From positions 1 to 15,653 of the forward strand of contig JAEYTI010000077.1 of the NCBI GenBank assembly GCA_023434145.1: DNA of 15,653 bases, in the 5' to 3' direction. Within the stretch, counting starts at the first letter, position 1. The number at the start of each line of letters is the position of its first letter. The notes under the pieces are model-generated. The model worked only from the letters and a program-made list of their open reading frames with translations, did no database searches and had not been told where the DNA came from. The translations under genes and the position numbers were made by a program. This DNA comes from Chloroflexota bacterium (GTDB lineage: Bacteria; Chloroflexota; Anaerolineae; Anaerolineales; Anaerolineaceae). Of the stretch, positions 1-6,529 are shown in pieces.

Positions 1-92
1 TTTTGTTTTGGTATGAGCATTACTGATTCTTGCTAACCCCAACACACAAAACACATGGCCAACTCTTCGTGGCGTTTTTCACGTACGCAGGA

Positions 93-101
93 AGTATAGC
101 A
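93..101 (-). promoter_or_regulatory. Possible extended -10 promoter for a leftward gene outside the window
   Basis: Read on the minus strand, a TG-C-TATACT box is visible at 101-93, matching the TG-N-TATAAT style of other promoters here. No convincing -35 lies 17 nt upstream. No start codon with a ribosome site follows before the window edge, so the gene it would serve is not seen. The rest of 1-163 shows no gene. It does contain a 12-nt segment at 41-52 that is the exact reverse complement of 159-170, at the base of the next hairpin. Confidence 0.2.
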
Positions 102-163
102 TACCGGTTTTCACAAAGCATTGGGGCTTTTTTCCCGATTTGGGGTGACGATTAGCGGGTTTT

Positions 164-210
164 GTGTGTTTTATAAGGGAGTTGCTGTGCAACTCCCTTA
201 TAAAACACAC
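164..210. repeat. Perfect 22-bp inverted repeat with 3-nt loop
   Basis: Arms 164-185 and 189-210 are exact reverse complements around the loop TGT. Neither strand has a T-tract after the stem, so it is not a textbook intrinsic terminator. It lies just upstream of the promoter of the Mrr gene. It is one of about ten different long hairpins in the gaps of this window. Its role cannot be set because the gene to the left is outside the window. Confidence 0.9.
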
Positions 211-232
211 GGAATCCCAGAGAGCCATTTTG

Positions 233-261
233 TTTACATTAACCGAGAAGCGTATTATCAT
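233..261 (+). promoter_or_regulatory. Sigma-70-type promoter of the Mrr gene, leaderless arrangement
   Basis: TTTACA (233-238) and TATCAT (256-261) are separated by 17 nt. Both match the consensus at five of six positions. The predicted transcription start falls at about 268-269, on the GTG chosen as the start codon, so the message would be leaderless. This fits the absence of any Shine-Dalgarno sequence. A second register (TTGTTT 230-235, TATTAT 253-258) is also possible. Confidence 0.6.
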
Positions 262-268
262 TGAACAC

Positions 269-1279
269 GTGTCCGAGATTCTCCTCAATGTTGCCCTCTT
301 CGCATACGTCATCTGGCCGTTGATCATCGTCACGGCCTTGTTTTATGCCGTACCTGGGCGCGGAGGTCTACGCGGTATAACCCGCCGCATCGGCAGCACG
401 CTCCAAACGGTGTGGGCGATCCTCTTCCTCACCTGGCTGGCGAGCTTTTGGTCACCGAACCCCGTGCAGACGTTCATCCCCGCCGAGCCGCTCAATACCG
501 TGCTGTTCCTGGGTGGGTTTGCCTTGTTTACCTTACTGCCGCTGCTGTGGAGGCTGGCCCGTAAGGTTAAGCCAAAACGCAAACCAGTACAGCCGCTGGA
601 GGAACTGGCCCGCGTACTCAATGCCCGCGCCAACCTGCACCACGCCGACCGGCTGACCGAGCTAAAGCGTATGGAGCCCTACGAGTTCGAGTCGCTGGTT
701 GCCGAGGTATACCGTGCGTTAGGCTATTCCGCACAGACGGTCGGGCAGTCTGGCGACCATGGCGTGGATGTGGTCGTGCGCACGCCAACCGGCGAGCGCT
801 GGGTGGTGCAGGTGAAGCGCTACCGCGACACTGTAGGCGAAAGTACGGTGCGCGAGCTGTACGGCACCCTCCACCACGAGAACGCGAACAAGGCTGTGCT
901 GGTTACCACCGCCGACATAACCACACCCGCCGAGATCTGGGCGCGCGGCAAGCCAATCGAGCTGGTGGACGGGGCCACCCTCCTGCGCATGATGGATCAG
1001 GCCCGCCGCCGCTCCGAGCCGGGCATACTCGACCGGATGGCGGCGGCGCTGCGCGCCTGGTTCAACCCCACTCAGGCTCCGCCTGGGCTGCGCGTGAATG
1101 CAAACGGCACGGGAACTGTGGCGCAGGCACGTGTTCACTACACGAATAACCGCCCGATCTGCCCGCGCTGCGGCAGGCCGATGACGCTCCGCCCCGCGCG
1201 CCCAACCGACCGTCCCGGGCGCATCCTCTACCGCTGCCGCAACTATCCCGCGTGCAGAGTAACGCTAGAGGGAAGATAG
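269..1279 (+). CDS. Membrane-anchored Mrr-type restriction endonuclease with topoisomerase-like zinc finger
   Basis: The protein has 336 residues. Three hydrophobic segments (about 4-28, 43-61, 73-96) form an N-terminal membrane anchor. A basic stretch (about 98-106) and a helical spacer follow. Residues 135-245 form an Mrr_cat-type PD-(D/E)XK nuclease domain: FESLVAEVYRALGY, then GDHGVDVVV with catalytic Asp167, then QVK with Gln181 and Lys183. The C-terminus (about 296-336) is a topoisomerase-I-type zinc ribbon with Cys298, Cys301, Cys323 and Cys329. The family cleaves DNA, and some members target modified DNA. No methyltransferase is adjacent, so a modification-dependent or genome-maintenance role at the membrane is an inference. 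The frame is open back to 164, but that start lies inside a hairpin and upstream of the promoter. GTG 269 fits the promoter and gives a hydrophobic N-terminus. The TAG stop lies in the loop of the next hairpin. Confidence 0.85.
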   Translation: MSEILLNVALFAYVIWPLIIVTALFYAVPGRGGLRGITRRIGSTLQTVWAILFLTWLASFWSPNPVQTFIPAEPLNTVLFLGGFALFTLLPLLWRLARKVKPKRKPVQPLEELARVLNARANLHHADRLTELKRMEPYEFESLVAEVYRALGYSAQTVGQSGDHGVDVVVRTPTGERWVVQVKRYRDTVGESTVRELYGTLHHENANKAVLVTTADITTPAEIWARGKPIELVDGATLLRMMDQARRRSEPGILDRMAAALRAWFNPTQAPPGLRVNANGTGTVAQARVHYTNNRPICPRCGRPMTLRPARPTDRPGRILYRCRNYPACRVTLEGR

Positions 1280-1294
1280 TTTTCTTCCCTCTAG
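1265..1294 (+). terminator. 12-bp hairpin with the Mrr gene stop codon in its loop
   Basis: Arms 1265-1276 and 1283-1294 pair perfectly. The 6-nt loop 1277-1282 begins with the TAG stop codon. No U-run follows, because a second, larger hairpin starts 1 nt later. It could act in termination or in protecting the 3' end of the message. Confidence 0.6.
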
Positions 1295-1295
1295 G

Positions 1296-1358
1296 GGATA
1301 TTTTGTTTCGAGGTAACTGCAGCGCTTGCGCATGCAGTTACCTCGAAACAAAATATCC
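1296..1358 (+). terminator. Perfect 25-bp hairpin downstream of the Mrr gene
   Basis: Arms 1296-1320 and 1334-1358 are exact reverse complements. The tip extends by one more pair (1321/1333) and a 4-bp GCGC/GCGC stem with a TT loop, past a bulged A at 1332. The sequence after it is pyrimidine-rich (CTTCCTTGTTTTC) but not a clean T-tract. Its position between two plus-strand genes is right for a terminator. It ends only 16 nt before the extended -10 of the next gene. Confidence 0.65.
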
Positions 1359-1373
1359 TCCTTCCTTGTTTTC

Positions 1374-1382
1374 TGCTATCAT
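1374..1382 (+). promoter_or_regulatory. Extended -10 promoter of the 97-residue gene, leaderless
   Basis: TGC-TATCAT is an extended -10 (TG-N-TATAAT) placed exactly 6 nt before the ATG at 1389. Transcription would start at or next to the A of the ATG, giving a leaderless message. No Shine-Dalgarno sequence and no clear -35 are present. Confidence 0.5.
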
Positions 1383-1388
1383 TAACCT

Positions 1389-1682
1389 ATGACAGAGACC
1401 GGCGGCCCACTCGAACGCATTCAAACCCGGCAGCGGCTGGATGAAATCAACGATCACATCCTGAACGGCGCGGGCGAGATTAGCGAAGCGCCGGGCAAGC
1501 TATCGCTGGTATGGACCGATCCGGTGTACGATACGCGCCGCTTTCTGGCGGTGAAAGCCGCGGGCGACGATGGGATCCTGATCAATGGGCGGCGCTACCC
1601 TGCTACAGAGGCAGCGCTAAAAAATGGCCTGATCGCCTGGCTGGGCGAGATGGGCCTGCATCCCAGCCGAGGGGAAGCATGA
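1389..1682 (+). CDS. Small hypothetical protein, 97 aa
   Basis: I do not recognise this family. The protein is soluble-looking, with no signal peptide, membrane segment or Cys/His metal motif. Its middle is predicted to be beta-rich (KLSLVWTDPVYDTRRFLAVKA), and it ends in a likely helix (AALKNGLIAWLGEMGL). It is likely a real gene: an extended -10 sits 6 nt before its ATG, codon use matches its neighbours, and its TGA overlaps the ATG of the next gene as ATGA (1679-1682). That overlap is typical of translational coupling. This implies co-production with, and perhaps binding to, the downstream TPR/PH membrane protein, which is an inference only. Confidence 0.6.
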   Translation: MTETGGPLERIQTRQRLDEINDHILNGAGEISEAPGKLSLVWTDPVYDTRRFLAVKAAGDDGILINGRRYPATEAALKNGLIAWLGEMGLHPSRGEA

Positions 1683-2893
1683 ACGAATTGACACAACGTG
1701 GAATCAACGCCCTCAAGGCCAACGACCGGGCCTCGGCCCGAAAACTGCTGGCAGCCGCCTTGCAGCAAGATCAGAACGACGCCACGGCCTGGCTTTGGCT
1801 CGCCGCAGCCATGGAAACCCCCGGGCAGCGGATCGACTGCCTGCGCCAGGTGCTAAAAATCGAACCGAACAACCAGGCAGCGTTGAAAGGGCTTGCGGCG
1901 CTGGGAGCCCCTGCGATGAAAACGCCGGGGCAGCCCGCGAGCGCGCCCCCCACCCATGCCGCAGCCGAAATGCCGCCACCCGCGCGAGCGGCGGCGCCTG
2001 TGCAAGAGCCACCGGATGTCCGGAAGCCCTCTGCCAATCAGCCTGCGCCTTCTCCCCAACCGCTGTCTTTGGATGAACTACGCGGGCTGGCTTCGATCGA
2101 TTCAGCGCCGGACGCAGAAAGTACATCTGCGGACACAGAAACCACATTTACAGGCGCAGAAAGTATATCGGCGGATATAGAAAAACCCTTTGCGCCTGCC
2201 GAAAGCGCACCCGCGGACGAAGTAGAAACTTCGATGGATGCAGCAAGTGAACCTGTGGAGGCAGAAAATCCATCTGCGTACGCAGATCGCATCTCCGCGT
2301 ATGCGGGAAACGACCCCGCAGCGCAAGCACCCAGCGCGCCGGCAACCAGCCCGGTGGCCAGATACCGACCACCCGTTCGCGCAGAACGGGAAGATGATGC
2401 AGATGCGCGCAAGATCTTCAAAACTCGTCCGTCCAATATCCCCGCGCTGATGGCTTTTTGGTTGTTCTTTTTCGGCGCGCTTTTCATTGGCTCGCAGGTA
2501 AATGCGCTGAATCCCGGCGGCACGATTCAAGCGGAAGGCTTCCTGGAAGGTATGCCCTTCGCCATCTTTGGCTTGTTGTTCTCCCTGGGGCTCGGCCTGC
2601 TGCTTGAATTCGTCGTCGTGTTTGTAGTGATCCGCAATATGCGCACGCGCTACGAGCTGACCAGCGCTTCGCTGACCATTCCGTTCCGCGGTCGCCGCAC
2701 CCGCATCCCTGTCCGCGATATCTACCACGTCGAGTGCCGTCAGTCCTTCATGCAGCGGTTGTATGGCGCGGGTGATGTGCTGGTGAATACGGTTGTTCAG
2801 GGCGAGTTGAATCAAGTTCGCCTGCGCAGTATACCCAAATGCGATAAACGAGCGCAGGAGATTGCCTATCTCATCCAGGATCAAGCCACATAA
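1679..2893 (+). CDS. TPR, acidic linker and membrane PH-like domain protein
   Basis: The protein has 404 residues. Residues 1-75 form a TPR-like helical repeat (MNELTQRGINALKANDRASA, then ATAWLWLAAAMETPGQRIDC and a LKIEPNNQAALKGL helix), as in Chloroflexota tetratricopeptide proteins. Residues 78-245 are a low-complexity linker, first Pro/Ala-rich and then acidic with repeated ESxSAD-like units. Two transmembrane helices (about 253-275 and 293-318) lead into a C-terminal domain (about 322-400; RYELTSASLTIPFRGRRTRI, then IPVRDIYHVEC) resembling bacterial PH-like (bPH2/YdbS-T) domains. It probably sits in the membrane with both ends cytoplasmic, binding partners through the TPR. ATG 1679 has a GAGGGGAAG ribosome site and overlaps the upstream stop; the frame is open further upstream without a signal. 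The pathway is unknown. Confidence 0.75.
   Translation: MNELTQRGINALKANDRASARKLLAAALQQDQNDATAWLWLAAAMETPGQRIDCLRQVLKIEPNNQAALKGLAALGAPAMKTPGQPASAPPTHAAAEMPPPARAAAPVQEPPDVRKPSANQPAPSPQPLSLDELRGLASIDSAPDAESTSADTETTFTGAESISADIEKPFAPAESAPADEVETSMDAASEPVEAENPSAYADRISAYAGNDPAAQAPSAPATSPVARYRPPVRAEREDDADARKIFKTRPSNIPALMAFWLFFFGALFIGSQVNALNPGGTIQAEGFLEGMPFAIFGLLFSLGLGLLLEFVVVFVVIRNMRTRYELTSASLTIPFRGRRTRIPVRDIYHVECRQSFMQRLYGAGDVLVNTVVQGELNQVRLRSIPKCDKRAQEIAYLIQDQAT
2105..2300 (+). repeat. Degenerate in-frame repeat region coding the acidic linker
   Basis: Units of the type GCAGAAAGTAcATCtGCGGA recur: at about 2115, about 2157 and, more diverged, about 2262, with related GCAGAA/ATCTGCG pieces between. 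The stretch is richer in A than its flanks. It encodes the Ser/Ala/Asp/Glu-rich linker of the TPR/PH protein. Such tracts change length by slippage or unequal exchange. Confidence 0.5.
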
Positions 2894-2928
2894 CTCAGGT
2901 TCAATTGAGATCGAAGATTGGTGACGCT

Positions 2929-3948
2929 ATGATATTGCGCCGAGATTATTCTCACTTTGCCGGCTGCTTGTTGGGGGGAGCCATTGGAGACGCGCTGGGC
3001 GCGCCGATCGAGTTCCTCTCCCTGCCAGAGATCCGCCGCCGCTTTGGCCCCAAAGGCGTCACCACCTTTGTCGACCTGAATCACAGCGGGCTGGCAGAAT
3101 TTACCGACGACACGCAAATGACCCTCTTCACAGCAGAGGGCGTGATCATCGCCCGTGACCGCGGCCTCTCGCGCGGGATCTGGAACCCAACCGAGTCGCT
3201 GTTCCGCGCCTACCTGCGCTGGCTGCGCACCCAGCGCTTGCGCCGCACCGGCCCCACCGGCGAGCTGACTCGCGAGGGCTGGCTGCTGGGGTACGAGGCT
3301 ATTTGGCGGGTGAAAGCGCCCGGCAACACCTGCCTCGCCGCGCTTGGCTCCAGCAAATTGGGCACGCCCGACAACCCCCTCAACGACAGCAAAGGCTGCG
3401 GCGGGGTGATGCGCGTCGCCCCGCTGGGACTGGCATTTCCAGGCGATGCCGCGTTTGAAATGGCCGTACGCGCCGCCGCGCTGACACACGGCCACCCCAC
3501 CGGGTTTCTCACCGCCGGTGTGTTTGCGCAAACCATTGCCGAGATTATCGCCGGGCACAGCCTGGAAGAGTCGATCCGGCTGGGGCTAATCACCCTGGCA
3601 CGCTGGCCCAACCACGAAGAGACCCTTACCGCGGTGAGCAAAGCAGTAGAAAATGCGCAATCCCCCAACATGCCCCCCAGCGCCGAGGTGATCGAGACGA
3701 TGGGCGCCGGCTGGGTGGCCGAAGAAGCGCTTGCCATTTCGCTTTACTGCGCCCTGGTGCACCCCACCGACTTTACCGCTGCCGTGCTGCTGGCGATCAA
3801 TCACTCTGGCGACTCCGACTCGACCGGCGCCATCACCGGGAACTTGCTCGGCGCGCTGCTCGGGCTCGATGGCCTCCCCTCCGGCTTGCTCAGCCGTATC
3901 GAGCTGCGTTCTGAGATCGAGAACATGGCCGAGGAAATGCTCAAGTAG
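2929..3948 (+). CDS. ADP-ribosylglycohydrolase family protein (DraG/ARH-like)
   Basis: The protein has 339 residues, normal for the family. The di-metal (usually Mg) hydrolase signature is complete. It has GGAIGDALGAPIEF (16-29), FTDDTQM with Thr59-Asp60-Asp61-Thr62, GCGGVMR (156-162), and NHSGDSDSTGAITG (291-304) with Asp295 and Asp297. Such enzymes remove ADP-ribose from Arg, Asn, Ser or small substrates; the target here cannot be read from sequence. There is no signal peptide, so it is cytoplasmic. No ADP-ribosyltransferase or nitrogenase gene is adjacent. It follows the TPR/PH gene by 35 nt with no terminator between, so it probably shares that transcript. ATG 2929 was chosen because the family N-terminus starts just before the DYSHFAGCLLGGAIGD segment; an in-frame TTG at 2905 is possible. 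The ribosome site is weak. Confidence 0.88.
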   Translation: MILRRDYSHFAGCLLGGAIGDALGAPIEFLSLPEIRRRFGPKGVTTFVDLNHSGLAEFTDDTQMTLFTAEGVIIARDRGLSRGIWNPTESLFRAYLRWLRTQRLRRTGPTGELTREGWLLGYEAIWRVKAPGNTCLAALGSSKLGTPDNPLNDSKGCGGVMRVAPLGLAFPGDAAFEMAVRAAALTHGHPTGFLTAGVFAQTIAEIIAGHSLEESIRLGLITLARWPNHEETLTAVSKAVENAQSPNMPPSAEVIETMGAGWVAEEALAISLYCALVHPTDFTAAVLLAINHSGDSDSTGAITGNLLGALLGLDGLPSGLLSRIELRSEIENMAEEMLK

Positions 3949-4021
3949 AAAGACAATGCATAACAGCTTAACGGCAGCGTCTTTTTGAATGAAACGCATG
4001 CTTCGCCCGCCTGAATAATCA

Positions 4022-4066
4022 TTTTTGGACTTTTGAAGATGCAAAGCGTTTTCAAAAGTCCAAAAA
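4022..4066 (+). terminator. 21-pair hairpin after the ADP-ribosylglycohydrolase gene
   Basis: Arms 4022-4037 and 4051-4066 pair perfectly (16 bp). Pairing continues through the tip (4038-4042 with 4046-4050) with two G-U wobbles to an AAA loop. The base of the stem is T5/A5, so there is no free U-tract. It lies 73 nt after the stop and before the Fur promoter, the right place to separate the two operons. Confidence 0.65.
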
Positions 4067-4077
4067 CCATATCTTAG

Positions 4078-4092
4078 GCTCCCAAAGGGAGC
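4078..4092. terminator. Small 6-bp hairpin, possible second terminator
   Basis: GCTCCC (4078-4083), loop AAA and GGGAGC (4087-4092) form a short GC-rich stem 11 nt after the larger hairpin. No U-tract follows. Its significance is doubtful. Confidence 0.25.
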
Positions 4093-4189
4093 GATTCCAT
4101 TGTAGCAGCGCGTCAGGGATGAGCAGTTGCGACAATTCTTTTAAAACGCTCCGATCGGGAGAAAACGCTACAAAACATTCGAAAAAGAC

Positions 4190-4218
4190 TTGAAAAATGC
4201 GGCAATTCTCACTATACT
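4190..4218 (+). promoter_or_regulatory. Promoter of the Fur-family / nickel-cobalt operon
   Basis: TTGAAA (4190-4195) and TATACT (4213-4218) are 17 nt apart, a near-consensus sigma-70 promoter. The start of transcription would be about 4225, followed by a leader of about 43 nt. This rules out translation starts at or before 4225 and supports the TTG at 4268. Confidence 0.75.
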
Positions 4219-4256
4219 GCAACAGGGTTTTCATACTATTGCAAATACTTGCAGTA
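4215..4256 (+). promoter_or_regulatory. Candidate metalloregulator operator (Nur-box-like TTGCA half-sites)
   Basis: TTGCAA (4239-4244), 4 nt, TTGCAG (4249-4254) resembles the Streptomyces Nur box, remembered as TTGCAA-N5-TTGCAA. In addition TACTGCAA (4215-4222), overlapping the -10, is the exact reverse complement of TTGCAGTA (4249-4256). Three related half-sites therefore cover the -10 and initial transcribed region, where bound repressor would block transcription. The likely ligand protein is the Fur-family product encoded immediately downstream (autoregulation). That link is inference. Confidence 0.5.
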
Positions 4257-4267
4257 ACGAGGTGCAT

Positions 4268-4717
4268 TTGACAAGCGAAATCATTGTTCAACAACTTCGA
4301 AGTAAAGGCCACCGGCTTACGCCACAACGACTGGTAATCTTGCAGATCTTAGAAGATGATGGCGGTCACCTGACGCCCCAGCAGATCTTCGAGCGCGCAG
4401 GCGCGCGCATGCCCGGCCTTACGGAAGCGACCGTCTATCGCACGCTCGACTTCCTGGCACAGAACGGACTGGCGCTGGTAGCGCACATTGGCGATGGCAG
4501 GCTCGTCTATGAGACCTCCACGCACAGCCATCATCACATCATCTGCCGCACCTGCGGGCACACCGTCGAGATCAGCCACGATCTGCTGGCGACGGTGTAC
4601 GAGCAGTTCCGCGCCCAAACGGGGTACGAAGTAGACTGCTGCCACGTGACCTTCTTCGGTCTATGCCCTGCTTGCCAGGAACCTGAGCAAAACCAAACCA
4701 CATCCGATCCAGCTTGA
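4268..4717 (+). CDS. Fur-family metal-responsive repressor, probably Nur- or Zur-like
   Basis: The protein has 149 residues, typical for Fur. The N-terminal winged helix carries RLTPQR (16-21) and the recognition segment TEATVYRTL (52-60). The hinge and dimer domain has His86, His88, His89 and His90 (THSHHH), then two CxxC pairs, Cys93/Cys96 and Cys133/Cys136, for structural zinc. His34 and the His-rich 86-90 stretch are placed like the regulatory metal ligands of Fur-family sensors. As first gene of a CbiM/CbiQ/CbiO operon with TTGCA half-sites in the promoter, it most likely senses nickel (Nur-like) or cobalt; zinc is less likely. TTG 4268 was chosen for the GAGG site 5 nt upstream and because earlier starts precede the predicted transcription start; GTG 4262 is the alternative. 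It repeats no other regulator in this window. Confidence 0.88.
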   Translation: MTSEIIVQQLRSKGHRLTPQRLVILQILEDDGGHLTPQQIFERAGARMPGLTEATVYRTLDFLAQNGLALVAHIGDGRLVYETSTHSHHHIICRTCGHTVEISHDLLATVYEQFRAQTGYEVDCCHVTFFGLCPACQEPEQNQTTSDPA

Positions 4718-4732
4718 AATTTCACGTTCAGT

Positions 4733-4738
4733 AGGAGG
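4733..4738 (+). promoter_or_regulatory. Shine-Dalgarno site that sets the CbiM start
   Basis: AGGAGG lies 4 nt before ATG 4743, but 25 nt before the ATG at 4764 that begins the conserved MHIPDGF motif. It therefore favours the 4743 start, which adds seven residues to the normal CbiM N-terminus. Confidence 0.6.
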
Positions 4739-4742
4739 AGTT

Positions 4743-5699
4743 ATGCACACCCCACCCGTTGCCATGCACATTCCGGATGGATTTCTATCCGTCACCGTTT
4801 CAGCCTTTTTCTGGGTTCTCTCCGCGGTGACCATTTTCTTCGCCCTGCGCAAGGTCAACCGCGAGTTAGGCGAGCGCGAAGTTCCAGTAATGGGCTTGCT
4901 CGCCGCCGCCATTTTCGCCGGGCAAATGCTCAACTTTGCCGTCACCGGCGGTACCTCCGGTCACCTGATGGGCGCGGCACTGGCAGCGATTCTCGTCGGC
5001 CCATGGGCGGCCGTACTGGTGATGACAGCGGTTGTTTCTGTGCAGGCGCTCGTCTACCAGGATGGCGGGCTGCTGGTGCTGGGAGCCAACCTGTTCAATA
5101 TGGGTATCATCGGTGCGTTTGTGGGCCATTTTGCCTATCGCGCGGTTCGCTCGCTTGCGCGGGGCAAGGCCTGGGGCATTCTGGCGGGCGGGTTTGCCGC
5201 CGGGTGGCTCTCGATTGTTGTATCCTCTTTGGTGGTGGCGTTCCAACTGGCGCTATCCGGAACTTCTCCGGCCAACGTAGCAGTTCCAGCGATGGGCGGT
5301 ATCCACATGCTCATCGGTGTTGGCGAAGGGCTAATCACGCTGGGCGCGTTGAGTTTCATCTACGCCGCTCGCCGTGATCTGCTGAAAATCGGCCAGCCTC
5401 AAACTGGCAGTGACCGCGCGGTGTGGGTAGGCGGCCTGGTGATTACACTGGCTCTGCTAGTGCTTTCGCCGCTGGCCTCGGCCAACCCAGATGGCCTGGA
5501 ATGGGTTGCTGAACAGGCTGGCTTCCTCGACCGCGCGGAAGGCCCGTCTTACGAAATCATTCCCGACTACGTTTTGCCCGGCCTGACAAATGAAGCCGCC
5601 GCCACCATTGCCGCTGGAGTGATCGGCGCGCTGATTGTGTTGGGCGTGATGCTGCTCCTGGGCTACAACCGGCGCAGGGCAGCGGCGCGCGAACATTAA
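4743..5699 (+). CDS. cbiM: ECF nickel/cobalt transporter substrate-binding membrane protein CbiM, fused PDGLE/CbiN-like tail
   Basis: The protein has 318 residues. It has the CbiM/NikM core MHIPDGFLS (8-16), TGGTSGHLMGAAL (68-80) and GPWAAVLVMT (86-95), and a later His188. About seven hydrophobic segments form the metal-capturing S-unit. The C-terminal part (about 248-308) has PDGLEWVAEQAG and a last transmembrane helix. It corresponds to the CbiN/NikN-like module, so no separate small subunit gene is needed. Counted from Met8 (the MHI methionine), the family's His ligand is His67, as in structurally known NikM, where Met1, His2 and His67 hold the metal. The strong ribosome site instead selects ATG 4743, burying that terminus. 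It lies 25 nt after the regulator gene and 3 nt before cbiQ. There is no B12 riboswitch, which with the Nur-like regulator favours nickel. Confidence 0.88.
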   Translation: MHTPPVAMHIPDGFLSVTVSAFFWVLSAVTIFFALRKVNRELGEREVPVMGLLAAAIFAGQMLNFAVTGGTSGHLMGAALAAILVGPWAAVLVMTAVVSVQALVYQDGGLLVLGANLFNMGIIGAFVGHFAYRAVRSLARGKAWGILAGGFAAGWLSIVVSSLVVAFQLALSGTSPANVAVPAMGGIHMLIGVGEGLITLGALSFIYAARRDLLKIGQPQTGSDRAVWVGGLVITLALLVLSPLASANPDGLEWVAEQAGFLDRAEGPSYEIIPDYVLPGLTNEAAATIAAGVIGALIVLGVMLLLGYNRRRAAAREH

Positions 5700-5702
5700 T
5701 CC

Positions 5703-6497
5703 ATGCACGCGAACTTTCTCGATCCCTACCACGAAAGCAGCAGCCCGGTTCACCAGCTCGATTCGCGCGTAAAACTCGCGCTGGTGGTTGGGTTTGTACT
5801 CACCGTCGCTCTGACCCCGGTTGGCGCGTGGCCGGTCTACGTACTATTGCTGGCGTTGGCAGTTTCGGCAGAGCTGCTCTCAGGGTTAGGGATCGGGTTC
5901 TATCTCAAACGGGCGCTGCTAGCACTGCCGTTTGTGCTAGCCGCAGTGCCGGTGCTCTTTACGACCCAAGGGGCTGCGCTGGCACATCTACCGCTGAACC
6001 TTACCATCAGCGAGCCGGGGCTGGCGCGGTTCCTGAGCGTGGCGCTCAAGTCCTGGATCTCGGTGCAGGCGGCTTTACTACTGGCAACCACAACGCCCTT
6101 TCCGCAGATCCTCGTTGCCATGCGGGCGCTGCGCGTGCCGCGCCTGCTGGTAGCTATCATCGGGTTGATGTGGCGCTATCTGTTTGTGATGGTAGACGAA
6201 GCCCTGCGCCTGATGCGGGCTCGCCAGGCACGCTCGGGGCACGTGGAAATCGACGGCAGCGGCAATGCGGGCGGGTCGCTGGCATGGCGCGCGAAGGTCA
6301 CCGGCGGGATGGCGGGCAACCTGTTCCTGCGCTCGCTGGAACGCTCAGACCGCATTTACATGGCCATGCTGGCGCGCGGATACGATGGCGAGATGCGCTC
6401 GCTGCCCCTACCGCGCATCAATGGCGGCAGCCGGCTGGCGCTGATATCCGGCCTGGTGCTGCTGGCAGCATTGCTGGCGCTTGGTTTCGCACTATGA
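5703..6497 (+). CDS. cbiQ: ECF nickel/cobalt transporter transmembrane coupling protein CbiQ/NikQ (T component)
   Basis: The protein has 264 residues and about five or six hydrophobic segments. The T-component coupling helices are clear: LRVPRLLVAIIGLMWRYLF (143-161) leading into EALRLMRARQAR (166-177), and LERSDRIYMAMLARGYDGE (212-230) with the Ala-Arg-Gly motif at 224-226. These dock in grooves of the CbiO ATPase and relay its movement to CbiM. The N-terminal SPVHQLDSRVKL is also typical of CbiQ. It starts 3 nt after the cbiM stop and is surely co-transcribed and coupled to it. No separate ribosome site is visible; reinitiation after cbiM is likely. Confidence 0.9.
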   Translation: MHANFLDPYHESSSPVHQLDSRVKLALVVGFVLTVALTPVGAWPVYVLLLALAVSAELLSGLGIGFYLKRALLALPFVLAAVPVLFTTQGAALAHLPLNLTISEPGLARFLSVALKSWISVQAALLLATTTPFPQILVAMRALRVPRLLVAIIGLMWRYLFVMVDEALRLMRARQARSGHVEIDGSGNAGGSLAWRAKVTGGMAGNLFLRSLERSDRIYMAMLARGYDGEMRSLPLPRINGGSRLALISGLVLLAALLALGFAL

Positions 6498-6529
6498 GGC
6501 TTGTTGGGGGCAATTCTTAGGAGTACTTT

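Noticed and set aside
164..268. Upstream extension of the Mrr gene starting at GTG 164
   Set aside because: It begins inside a 22-bp hairpin and upstream of a good promoter (233-261). The extension has no ribosome site, and GTG 269 fits the predicted transcript start.
1511..1678. Upstream extension of the TPR/PH gene to 1511
   Set aside because: It overlaps the coding 97-residue gene in another frame. ATG 1679 has a GAGGGGAAG ribosome site and begins the TPR helix.
2102..2884. 260-codon minus-strand frame with many Phe/Cys/Arg repeats
   Set aside because: It is a shadow of the repeated acidic linker and the PH domain on the plus strand, with no ribosome site and unnatural composition.
4700..4764. 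Cobalamin riboswitch before cbiM
   Set aside because: Only 25 nt separate the regulator gene and cbiM, too short for a riboswitch. The leader before the regulator gene is also short and lacks a B12 box.
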